This document shows, one piece after another, positions 7,256 through 13,601 of a stretch of 21,655 nucleotides of DNA. The stretch is from positions 1-21,655 of IMG/VR virus record IMGVR_UViG_3300042197_001242. One strand, written 5' to 3'. Position numbers and translations under genes: made by a program. This DNA comes from a virus. The notes beneath the pieces were generated by a model that saw only the letters and a list, made by a program, of their open reading frames with translations, did no database searches and was not told where the DNA came from. Each line of letters begins with the position of its first letter. Positions within the stretch are counted from its first letter, which is position 1.

Positions 7256-7728
7256 TTAATATTGAAAAAGAAGTTCTTTCTGATGGTTCTACTAAATTTA
7301 CTATGACTGAAGAAACAAAAAAAGTTATTGACTCTGATAAGTATATTGAGTTCGTTCGTCAAACCACAAGTCCTGCAAGTAGTGACTTCGCACAACTTCT
7401 TGCACGAATGACTGAACTTGAAGCAAATGATGATGCTGATGTTCCTCGTCTTCTGACTGCTGCATTTGGTATTTCTGCAGAAGCAGGTGAGTTTACTGAA
7501 GTTGTCAAAAAGATTTTTCTTCAAGGCAAACCGTATACTGAAGAGAATGTTTTTCATATGAAGCGTGAACTTGGAGATATCTGCTGGTATATTGCTCAAG
7601 CGTGTATGGCACTTGATACCAACTTCCGTGAGATTATGGAAATGAACTATGAGAAACTAAGTGCTCGTTATCCTGAAGGAACTTTTAATGTTTATCGCTC
7701 AGAAAATCGTGTGGAGGGAGATCTATGA
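7252..7728 (+). CDS. mazG: MazG-type nucleotide pyrophosphohydrolase, TTG start
   Basis: MazG-fold enzymes cleave nucleoside triphosphates to monophosphates plus pyrophosphate and need divalent metal. This 158-residue protein shows the signature AEAGEFTE with E77, E80 and E83, and ELGD with E106 and D109, in the family order. After it comes a helix and a C-terminal NYEKLSARYPEGTF segment. Cyanophage MazG was once proposed to hydrolyse (p)ppGpp, but to my knowledge purified enzyme acts on ordinary (d)NTPs; supplying monophosphates for phage DNA would fit the neighbouring replication genes. The TTG at 7252 is chosen because GAGGGA at 7238-7243 lies eight bases upstream and it overlaps the gene 41 stop (TTGA). 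The next in-frame ATG is 17 codons in, without a comparable ribosome site. Confidence 0.92.
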   Translation: MINIEKEVLSDGSTKFTMTEETKKVIDSDKYIEFVRQTTSPASSDFAQLLARMTELEANDDADVPRLLTAAFGISAEAGEFTEVVKKIFLQGKPYTEENVFHMKRELGDICWYIAQACMALDTNFREIMEMNYEKLSARYPEGTFNVYRSENRVEGDL

Positions 7729-7898
7729 GTAAAGTAAGTATTGAAATGGATGTGCGTTCTGCTGCTGCAGTTCGTCAAGTTTTGTTTGAAGCACAGAAAG
7801 GATACACGAGTGATATTGTAAGCACTCCAACTCGTATCTTTGAACTTCGTGAAGTGATTGCTGACCTTGATGATGCAATCAGTCAAGTAGTTGAATAA
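7725..7898 (+). CDS. 57-aa small protein after mazG
   Basis: A 57-residue frame beginning MSKVSIEMDVRSAAAV and ending AISQVVE. It starts in an ATGA overlap with mazG and has a strong GGAGGGAG at 7713-7720. It is acidic, with an amphipathic helical C-terminal half (LREVIADLDDAI), and has no membrane segment. Its stop is followed within ten bases by a terminator, so it closes the early replication operon. I do not recognise a function. The ribosome site, coupling and codon pattern make it a confident gene. Confidence 0.85.
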   Translation: MSKVSIEMDVRSAAAVRQVLFEAQKGYTSDIVSTPTRIFELREVIADLDDAISQVVE

Positions 7899-7906
7899 TC
7901 ACTAAG

Positions 7907-7926
7907 ACCCGCAAGGGTTTTTTTTT
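7907..7926 (+). terminator. Terminator ending the early replication operon
   Basis: ACCC-GCAA-GGGT (7907-7918) is a compact hairpin with a GNRA-type loop, followed by an uninterrupted T run to 7926. The last T is also the first base of a late promoter box. Confidence 0.85.
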
Positions 7927-7933
7927 ATAAATA
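7926..7933 (+). promoter_or_regulatory. T4-type late promoter TATAAATA
   Basis: A perfect late box continues directly out of the terminator T tract. The predicted start near 7939 is about 22 nt before the next gene. This marks the switch from early to late genes. Confidence 0.8.
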
Positions 7934-7960
7934 TCCTTAGAAGAATATAACGATTTTCTA

Positions 7961-8851
7961 ATGGATATCAAAGAACTTAGAGGTTTGATGGAAGCATACC
8001 AACAGGTTAATGCTCCTGAGCAACTTGATGAAGTGTTAGACACTCCCGAAAAAGCAAATGAGTATGCCAGAAAAAATGTTAGATCTATGCTAGGTGCTTT
8101 TGCTAAGGGTGTTGCAAATAAAGATATTAGTCAACTAAAAACCATAGAAAAAAGAAAAAAGGGAGCAGAACTGGGAAAAAGAAAAGCAGAAAGAAAAGCA
8201 GCAGAAGAACAGAAAGAGTCGTTTGATATTTTTGATATTGTCCTTGAGTTTCTCCAAGTAGAAGGATACGCAGAAACTCTGGAAGAAGCAGAGTGGGTGA
8301 TGGCTAATCTGATTGATGAAGAAGCAGTTGCGATTATTCTTGAATCGATGCATAAAGATGAGGATGAAGAAGATGAAAAGGAAATGAAGAAGGGAAAGAA
8401 GAGTAAAAAAGAAGAAGAGGATGATGAGGATGAGGATGAGGATGAAGAGGAACTTGATGAAGCACTAACAGGTGAGCGTTACAAGAAAGTAATAAAAAAA
8501 CCAGGTGGAATGGCATATAGTCGTATGGTAAGTGCGGACCCAGCTAAGCGTGCCACAAGAGGTGGTAGAGGTGGTGAAAGTGATTTTGGTGCAGGTGATA
8601 GAGGAAGAGGAAACAAAGCAGCAAGAAGAGCAGGAACTTATCAAGAAGCATTTGAGTCCTGGCTTGATGAAGCGATGACTAACTATGAGAAGAATCGCAA
8701 GAGAGCAGCACAAAGAGCAGCAGCAAGAAATGCTGCAAGAGACCAAGGAAAGACTGGTGCTGTTCCTGGTGTAGGTTATGTAACTCCAAGAAGGGAGAGA
8801 GAAACCTGGACTGATGAGAGTGGTAAAACCAGACACGCAAAAGGTCTCTGA
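7961..8851 (+). CDS. Modular charged late protein, probable capsid-associated
   Basis: A 296-residue very charged protein of a type frequent in cyanomyovirus late regions. It has a Lys/Arg/Ala coiled stretch (about 60-85) and a helical module at 90-128 (FLQVEGYAETLEEAEW). An Asp/Glu/Lys low-complexity tract follows at 132-165. Next comes a segment starting LTGERYKKVIKKPGG at 169 with Gly/Arg-rich repeats, then a basic Arg/Ala tail. The N-terminus reads MDIKELRGLMEAYQQ, so L9-M10-E11 precedes A12. Further LDE-A tetrads occur at 165-168 and 235-238. These resemble T4 prohead protease (gp21) cleavage sites, (L/I)xE. A packaged, processed internal or scaffold protein is therefore inferred, not proven. 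Transcription from the TATAAATA at 7926 supports late expression. Confidence 0.85.
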   Translation: MDIKELRGLMEAYQQVNAPEQLDEVLDTPEKANEYARKNVRSMLGAFAKGVANKDISQLKTIEKRKKGAELGKRKAERKAAEEQKESFDIFDIVLEFLQVEGYAETLEEAEWVMANLIDEEAVAIILESMHKDEDEEDEKEMKKGKKSKKEEEDDEDEDEDEEELDEALTGERYKKVIKKPGGMAYSRMVSADPAKRATRGGRGGESDFGAGDRGRGNKAARRAGTYQEAFESWLDEAMTNYEKNRKRAAQRAAARNAARDQGKTGAVPGVGYVTPRRERETWTDESGKTRHAKGL

Positions 8852-8857
8852 TAAATA
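8850..8857 (+). promoter_or_regulatory. Late promoter-like GATAAATA
   Basis: This NATAAATA match overlaps the stop codon of the preceding gene. A start near 8863 would lie 13 nt before the terminator stem at 8876, so it may serve read-through to the tRNA or make a very short RNA. Confidence 0.4.
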
Positions 8858-8875
8858 ACCACGGAAGGTTGCTCT

Positions 8876-8905
8876 AACCCCTTGACTTTTTAGTTGAGGG
8901 GTTTT
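8876..8905 (+). terminator. Terminator after the late gene, overlapping the tRNA promoter
   Basis: A 12-bp stem (8876-8887 with 8892-8903, two G-T pairs) has a TTTT loop and is followed by Ts. The 5' arm contains the -35 TTGACT and the T tract runs into the -10 TATAAT. Confidence 0.85.
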
Positions 8906-8910
8906 ATAAT
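8882..8910 (+). promoter_or_regulatory. Sigma-70-type promoter for tRNA-Ala
   Basis: TTGACT at 8882-8887 and TATAAT at 8905-8910 are 17 nt apart. The predicted start near 8917 is only about three bases before the mature tRNA 5' end. Confidence 0.75.
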
Positions 8911-8919
8911 GTCCTTATT

Positions 8920-8992
8920 GGGGGATTAGCTCAATTGGTAGAGCAGAGCCTTTGCAAGGCTAAGGTTAGGAGTTCGAGTCTCCTATCTTCCA
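8920..8992 (+). tRNA. tRNA-Ala (anticodon UGC)
   Basis: The 73-nt cloverleaf folds fully. The acceptor stem is GGGGGAT/ATCTTCC with two G-T pairs, and the D arm is GCTC/GAGC with a GGT-containing loop. The anticodon stem is GAGCC/GGCTA with one mismatch at 27-43. The loop TTTGCAA gives anticodon TGC at 8953-8955, and the T arm is AGGAG/CTCCT with loop TTCGAGT. The third acceptor pair is G3:T70, the identity element for alanyl-tRNA synthetase, and the discriminator is A. No CCA is encoded. It would read GCA, the main alanine codon in the neighbouring Ala-rich late genes. Confidence 0.95.
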
Positions 8993-8995
8993 CTT

Positions 8996-9002
8996 CTAAA
9001 TA
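8996..9002 (+). promoter_or_regulatory. Late promoter variant CTAAATA
   Basis: TTCTAAATA follows the tRNA by three bases and precedes the next gene by 24 nt. The same motif occurs upstream of genes at 13210 and 20682, so it looks like a second class of late box. Confidence 0.5.
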
Positions 9003-9025
9003 CTTGAAAGAGTATTTGTATACAA

Positions 9026-10345
9026 ATGGCATTTGAACCATCTGAAGGATTATATGCTGGATTGTCTTTTGTTTCCACTGCAGATTTGAATGCAGCAAAA
9101 AATGATATTGGAAAATTTAAAGAACTTTATTTTGTTGCTTTAGAAAATTTGAAAAGTAATAAGGTTCTTGATGCAGCTGGGAATGCAACTAAGAATGGGA
9201 TGATTAAGATTATTGACCTTGACACATCATCCAAGAAACCAGAGGATATTTACGGAGATCTTGCTGCATCTATTTCTGCTGTATTGGGAACAAGATCAAA
9301 ACTCAAAAAAGATAAAATCCCCTCAAAGGTTTATTTGACTGGTAATAAATGGCACCCTGATGTTGAACCATTTAAGGTAAAAGCATTTGGAATGTCTGAC
9401 TATAATTCTTCTGATGTTATTTTAAAATTAAATGGAAATGACTTTGTTGGTATTTCTTTGAAAAAGAAACCAAAAGCAAATGCTCCAAGTCCTACTTTAA
9501 TCAATAATGCGTTTTCTGCATATATTAGTGGTCCAAAATTTAAAAAAGTTCTTGATAAAATTAATCAGCACAGAATAAAATATTTTGCTGGACTTATTAA
9601 AGAAGCATGTGAACCTGGTGGACCATTATTCAGATTTGCTGTGGCAGGCAATAAAAATATCTCTCAGTTAAATCCAAACAATCTGCAGGATGCAAAAATC
9701 TTGTGGGATATGCGTGTAATTAGAGACAAAGGTGGAGGAAAGACTGAAAAAATTCCTTTGATTAATTTGAAATCAGAATCCGATTTAAAAGATCCAAATG
9801 GATTAATTAAAAAAAGCGGAGCAACTCCATCGCAGGAAAGTTTTAGAAAATTTGTTAATGAAAAACTTCAAAGTTCTCCTGGAAAAATAAATCCACTTTT
9901 TAAAGGATTTCTTGATGCTATGAACGATCCTCAAGTAAAAGATAGTCTTGCTGATATTTTATTAACAAGAACTTTGAAACTCAATCTTTTAGATGTATTA
10001 GAGACTTGGGATAAATATGAGTTTGGATTTTATCTAACAGAAGGAGTGGGAACAGTAGATAAAAATTTGTCTCCAAACATAGGTAATGCAAATGTTTTGG
10101 AAATTAATAGTATAATGATTGCTATGGCAAAGTTATCAAAACAAGAAACGAAATTAGTTTTTGATGGTGATAAAACGACGCAAAAAAATGCTGCAAAAGT
10201 TTTCTTTACCCTATTGAAAGGAGATACTCCTATTCTTGAGATTGAATTAAGATATAAAGGAGACTTTTCTGCTTTTCCGCAATTTTTTGCCGGTATTACT
10301 CCCGAGTTTAAACAGTTGATTAAAATGGGTGATACTGGTATTTAA
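9026..10345 (+). CDS. Unknown late protein with possible PD-(D/E)XK-like core
   Basis: A 439-residue soluble protein whose product I cannot name. Residues 121-150 contain FGMSDYNSSD, then VILKLN, then FVGISLKKK. This D130 ... S144-L-K146 layout of two strands resembles the catalytic core of PD-(D/E)XK nucleases in their variant form with SxK. The C-terminal 80 residues include VLEINSIMIAMA and PILEIELRYKGDF strands as in an alpha/beta domain. It has no capsid-targeting N-terminus, signal or membrane segment. It stands alone between a CTAAATA box (8996) and an AATAAATA box (10344), so it is probably late. Use of AAA, GGA and AGA codons resembles its late neighbours. The nuclease idea is a weak hypothesis; the gene itself is certain. 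Confidence 0.85.
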   Translation: MAFEPSEGLYAGLSFVSTADLNAAKNDIGKFKELYFVALENLKSNKVLDAAGNATKNGMIKIIDLDTSSKKPEDIYGDLAASISAVLGTRSKLKKDKIPSKVYLTGNKWHPDVEPFKVKAFGMSDYNSSDVILKLNGNDFVGISLKKKPKANAPSPTLINNAFSAYISGPKFKKVLDKINQHRIKYFAGLIKEACEPGGPLFRFAVAGNKNISQLNPNNLQDAKILWDMRVIRDKGGGKTEKIPLINLKSESDLKDPNGLIKKSGATPSQESFRKFVNEKLQSSPGKINPLFKGFLDAMNDPQVKDSLADILLTRTLKLNLLDVLETWDKYEFGFYLTEGVGTVDKNLSPNIGNANVLEINSIMIAMAKLSKQETKLVFDGDKTTQKNAAKVFFTLLKGDTPILEIELRYKGDFSAFPQFFAGITPEFKQLIKMGDTGI

Positions 10346-10351
10346 TAAATA
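10344..10351 (+). promoter_or_regulatory. Late promoter-like AATAAATA
   Basis: The box overlaps the end of the preceding gene's stop codon and lies 20 nt before the ATG at 10372. It would drive the nucleotidyltransferase-like gene and the gene after it. Confidence 0.6.
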
Positions 10352-10371
10352 AAAGTATAAGATTTATCAAT

Positions 10372-11667
10372 ATGAAGAGTTTTTTCCAATTTCTAAATGA
10401 GGCAACTCAATCGCAAGCATCTATGCAAGCGAAGAAGTTAAACCTCAAGAGTGATGGACACGGTGGTTGGTTAGATACCCGTGGTAATTTTGTTGCGACT
10501 ACTGAAAAAGGAAAACTTGTTTTTGTTGATAGAAAAGGTAAGAAGAAGCAAGAAGAACCAACTGGAAAACCTGCTGCTGCAAAACCACAAGCAGCAGAAC
10601 CTGCAAAAGCAAAAGTAGCACCGGAAGAGAAACCAAAAACAACTTCATCAGTACAACCAACTTCTGATGTTGATACTGGTAGTGATACTTTAACTGTTGC
10701 GTTTGGTCGTTTTAATCCTCCAACAGTAGGACACGAGAAACTATTAAAGGCTGCAAGAAAGGCAGCAACTGGTGGAGATCTTAAGATTTATCCTTCAAGA
10801 ACTCAAGATCCTAAAAAGAATCCATTAGATCCTGATATGAAGATTTCGTTTATGAAAAAAATGTTCCCTGACTTTGAGGAGAACATTATTAATGACGATG
10901 AGATGAAATCAATCTTTAATGTATTGATTGCGGCATCGGAAGCAGGATATTCAAATGTTAATATCGTTGTAGGTTCTGACAGACAATCAGAGTTTGAAAA
11001 CCTTGCACAGAAGTATAATGGAGATCTATATAACTTTGATTTGATTCGTGTAATCTCTGCGGGTGTAAGAGATGCTGATGCTGAAGGTGTAGAAGGAATG
11101 TCAGCATCCAAGATGAGAAAAGCAGTTATTGAAGATGACTTTGATTCATTCCGTAGAGGAACTCCAAAGACACTTGATGATGGTGATACTCAAGCACTCT
11201 TTGATGCAGTTCGTCAGGGAATGGGATCTAAGAAAAAGAAGAAGGTTGCAGAACTCTGGCAGATTGCTCCAAAGTATGATGCCGAAACTCTTCGTGAAAA
11301 TTATGTAAATGGAAATATTTTTAGAATTGGTGATATTATTGAGAACTTAAATACTGGTCTTGTTGGTAAAATAATTCGTAGGGGAACTAACTATCTAATT
11401 TGTTTGACAAAGGAAGAGTATATGTTTAAATCTTGGATCAAAGATGTAATGGAATATCAAGAGAAAAGAGTTGAAAGTAAAATGAGAGCACCAGGAAAAC
11501 CAAATACTCTAGTTGGAACCGGTGGTTTCTTTAAGTATGCTGTAGATATGACACCTGGATTTGAGAAAGGAGATAAAACAAATCTTCAGTATGGCGCAAA
11601 ACCTTATAGTGGATATAAGCAATCAAATATCAGAGATTTCATAAATAAGTATAAGGTTAAGAAGTAG
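10372..11667 (+). CDS. Nucleotidyltransferase-like protein with capsid-targeting-like N-terminus
   Basis: A 431-residue modular protein. The first residues, [10 protein letters not shown] followed by AT, closely resemble the T4 capsid targeting sequence MKTYQEFIAE of internal protein III, including a (L/I)xE site for the prohead protease before Ala. [13 protein letters not shown] element (29-40) and an Ala/Lys/Pro-rich linker (57-100) follow. Then comes a cytidylyltransferase-superfamily domain with [10 protein letters not shown] at 112-121 (the HxGH-type motif) and SASKMRK at 244-250 (the SxTxxR-type motif). The C-terminal module (about 307-365) contains [16 protein letters not shown], which I associate with cyanophage late proteins. 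Such enzymes join a nucleotide to a phosphorylated substrate, as in NMN adenylyltransferase. The substrate is unknown, and packaging into the head is inferred. Confidence 0.85.
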   Translation: MKSFFQFLNEATQSQASMQAKKLNLKSDGHGGWLDTRGNFVATTEKGKLVFVDRKGKKKQEEPTGKPAAAKPQAAEPAKAKVAPEEKPKTTSSVQPTSDVDTGSDTLTVAFGRFNPPTVGHEKLLKAARKAATGGDLKIYPSRTQDPKKNPLDPDMKISFMKKMFPDFEENIINDDEMKSIFNVLIAASEAGYSNVNIVVGSDRQSEFENLAQKYNGDLYNFDLIRVISAGVRDADAEGVEGMSASKMRKAVIEDDFDSFRRGTPKTLDDGDTQALFDAVRQGMGSKKKKKVAELWQIAPKYDAETLRENYVNGNIFRIGDIIENLNTGLVGKIIRRGTNYLICLTKEEYMFKSWIKDVMEYQEKRVESKMRAPGKPNTLVGTGGFFKYAVDMTPGFEKGDKTNLQYGAKPYSGYKQSNIRDFINKYKVKK

Positions 11668-11677
11668 CGGTATTAAA

Positions 11678-13171
11678 ATGTCTATTAATCCCCTGAATGA
11701 TATTTCTAGAGTGTATCTAGAGCAGGTTGTGGAATCTTCACATCTTGAAACTGATATGAAAAAGCGTGCTGAAAAGAATGAAAAAGCACGCAAAGAAATG
11801 ATGAAGACAAAAGCATATAAAGATATGGCAGCTGCCGCACGAAAGAAAATGGAAGAGGCACTTGATCCAGTAGGTCAAGAGGATGCTGATATTGATAATG
11901 ATGGCGATACTGATAAGTCTGATAAGTATCTTCACAATCGTCGTAAAACAATTGGTAAAGCAATCAAAAAGAAATCCGTAAAGGAAGGTTTCTCAAACTG
12001 GAGACAAGATCTTTCTGAGGTAATGGATGACGTTGAGAATGATAAGAAAATAAAAGAGAAAAAAATAAGTAATAAAATCAAGATCAATCCTAAACTTGGT
12101 GAAGCTGTAGAAAGTCTTGGCGGAACTTTGGTCGAAATGGTTGAAATTGATGGAGTATTGGATGATTTTACTGATAATGAACTTCAGTTTTTATCATACT
12201 CTCTGATAGAAAAAACTGTTGAGGAATTTTTCCTTGAGTGTTTAGATGAGGGATATGATTTGGAAGAAGTTCAAGATTCTCTAATGGAATCTCTTGAAGT
12301 TTCTTCGGAGATTTTAAGTGAAGCAAAAGTCACTCTGGGACATGACACTAAAATCAAGAGTGATAGACTTGAGAAAGTAAAGTCTGCTGTTAAGAAAGTT
12401 GGTGGTGCAGTTGCTCGTGGGGCTGGATATGCTGCAGGTGCTGCAGTAAGAGGTGCAAAGGCAGTTGGTAGAGAATTTAAGAAAGGATATGAGAGAGGAA
12501 GAGGTGGTTCTTCCTCGGACTCTGGAACTCAGTCATCTTCTTCATCTTCTTCTAGTTCAGAAAAGAGCCCTGGTCTTCTTTCAAGAATTGGATCTAAGTT
12601 GAAGAGTGGACTTAAGAAAGCAGTCGCAAGTGGTGCAAGAGCAGTTTCTAGAGGAGCAAGAAATGTTGCTCGTAAGATGGAAGGTGGAGAGACTAAAAAG
12701 GTAGAAACACCAAAGGCAACAACCAAAAAAGCAGCAGCACCAAAAGCAAAAGCACCTGCTGCAAAACCTGCTTCAAAGAGAAAGAGAAAGTCTAAGTTAG
12801 ATGATCTTCTTGCTTCAGTAAGAAATGAAGAAGTTCAAATTGATGAAAAGACTTTGACAAAAATGGAAATGAAAAAACGTGAAGAGATTGTCAAGTCTAT
12901 GAAAGATAAAGCATCTGACTTTGAGAAGAGATATCCTGGTCGTGGTAAAGAAGTAATGTATGCAACTGCTACTAAAATGGCAAAGAAAATGGCAGAGCAA
13001 ATGATGCCAGAACCACCAGTATCTACTGATTCTGCTATTGATAAAAAGAAAGAAATGCTGGATAAGCAGAAGATTTCAAATATGAAGATGCTTCAACAAA
13101 AGCAACAAATGCTTCAGAAACAAAAACTTCAGATGCAGAAAAGTGGAAAACTTCCTTTAGAAGCAGACTGA
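11678..13171 (+). CDS. Large low-complexity late protein, probable structural/internal
   Basis: A 497-residue modular, highly basic protein typical of cyanomyovirus late regions. In order it shows a Lys/Met/Ala helix (25-60) and an Asp-rich loop [14 protein letters not shown] (71-84) that looks like a single EF-hand/dockerin-type calcium site. A helical acidic domain follows (140-215), then Gly/Ala/Arg repeats (235-275) and a poly-Ser tract (about 278-293). Next are an amphipathic Arg/Ala segment and an Ala/Lys/Pro linker. A conserved-looking module follows (392-440: [14 protein letters not shown], then [20 protein letters not shown]), and the tail is Gln/Met/Lys-rich. Several LSE/LGE/IDE sites could be prohead protease targets. 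It follows the nucleotidyltransferase-like gene by ten bases with only a weak ribosome site, so it is probably co-transcribed. The exact role is unknown. Confidence 0.85.
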   Translation: MSINPLNDISRVYLEQVVESSHLETDMKKRAEKNEKARKEMMKTKAYKDMAAAARKKMEEALDPVGQEDADIDNDGDTDKSDKYLHNRRKTIGKAIKKKSVKEGFSNWRQDLSEVMDDVENDKKIKEKKISNKIKINPKLGEAVESLGGTLVEMVEIDGVLDDFTDNELQFLSYSLIEKTVEEFFLECLDEGYDLEEVQDSLMESLEVSSEILSEAKVTLGHDTKIKSDRLEKVKSAVKKVGGAVARGAGYAAGAAVRGAKAVGREFKKGYERGRGGSSSDSGTQSSSSSSSSSEKSPGLLSRIGSKLKSGLKKAVASGARAVSRGARNVARKMEGGETKKVETPKATTKKAAAPKAKAPAAKPASKRKRKSKLDDLLASVRNEEVQIDEKTLTKMEMKKREEIVKSMKDKASDFEKRYPGRGKEVMYATATKMAKKMAEQMMPEPPVSTDSAIDKKKEMLDKQKISNMKMLQQKQQMLQKQKLQMQKSGKLPLEAD

Positions 13172-13174
13172 TTT

Positions 13175-13181
13175 CTAAATA
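13175..13181 (+). promoter_or_regulatory. Late promoter variant CTAAATA
   Basis: TTCTAAATA lies four bases after the upstream stop codon and 28 nt before the 57-aa gene at 13210. Confidence 0.5.
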
Positions 13182-13209
13182 GTTCTGAATCCAATTTACG
13201 GAGGACATT

Positions 13210-13383
13210 ATGGGCGCACTAGTAGAGATTGTAAGACCACTTCTTCTCGCAGCGATGAATTCTTGCCACACCAAGAAACTTGTCTGCGAACTTCTTGATC
13301 GTTATGTGAAGACTACTGATAATGATATTGATGATCTCATCTCACACACTGTAAGAACCGCACTTCTTAAAAACTGCAAGTGA
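13210..13383 (+). CDS. 57-aa helical small protein
   Basis: A 57-residue protein starting MGALVEIVRPLLLAAM and ending TALLKNCK. An excellent ribosome site (GGAGG at 13200-13204) precedes the ATG by five bases, and a CTAAATA late box lies just upstream. It is probably two helices, with an N-terminal amphipathic or membrane-associated segment and two internal cysteines. Its stop overlaps the GTG of the next tiny gene (GTGA). I do not recognise a function. The ribosome site and promoter make it a likely gene. Confidence 0.75.
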   Translation: MGALVEIVRPLLLAAMNSCHTKKLVCELLDRYVKTTDNDIDDLISHTVRTALLKNCK

Positions 13384-13547
13384 TCACTTGTTTAGTCACG
13401 AATTGGGGAATAACAGTTGTTCTAGGTCTTTTGTTAACCATGTCGGAATGGTTAGCTAAAACAAAAAGATTTGAGGAAAACGGAATCCTCGACTTAACAA
13501 ATCATTTCTTAAAAACAGTTTTAAACCATAAGGGGGACAAAAAGTAA
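13380..13547 (+). CDS. 55-aa small membrane protein, GTG start
   Basis: A 55-residue frame from a GTG that overlaps the previous stop by four bases (GTGA). The N-terminal third is strongly hydrophobic (NWGITVVLGLLLTM, about residues 8-21), consistent with one membrane helix. A charged, amphipathic remainder ends NHKGDKK. There is no independent Shine-Dalgarno, so expression would rely on coupling to the upstream 57-aa gene. Its stop codon lies in the loop of the following terminator. It could be a holin-like or regulatory micropeptide, but nothing visible decides this. I regard it as probably real because it fills the gap exactly. Confidence 0.6.
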   Translation: MITCLVTNWGITVVLGLLLTMSEWLAKTKRFEENGILDLTNHFLKTVLNHKGDKK

Positions 13548-13562
13548 AAGTCTCCCTTTTTT
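13530..13562 (+). terminator. Terminator fused to a late promoter
   Basis: A 9-bp stem (13530-13538 with 13550-13558, one G-T pair) has an A-rich loop and runs into six Ts. The T run continues directly into TATAAATA. Confidence 0.8.
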
Positions 13563-13569
13563 ATAAATA
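13562..13569 (+). promoter_or_regulatory. T4-type late promoter TATAAATA
   Basis: A perfect late box at the end of a terminator T tract, 33 nt before the virion protein gene. This is the same layout as at 7907-7933. Confidence 0.8.
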
Positions 13570-13601
13570 TTATTAGCAAATATTTTTTACGGAAGAAAGA
13601 C

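Noticed and set aside
8360-8460. GAG/GAT/GAA-rich tract considered as a DNA repeat array.
   Set aside because: It is coding for an Asp/Glu low-complexity stretch with irregular units; there are no conserved spacers or unit length, so it is not a CRISPR or satellite.
8465-8836. A 123-codon minus-strand frame rich in Ser, Cys and Thr.
   Set aside because: It is the mirror of the Gly/Arg/Ala-rich repeats of the + strand late protein and has low-complexity composition only.
8920-8992. tRNA gene as a phage integration (att) site.
   Set aside because: T4-like cyanophages are lytic; no integrase or repeated tRNA fragment is visible in the window.
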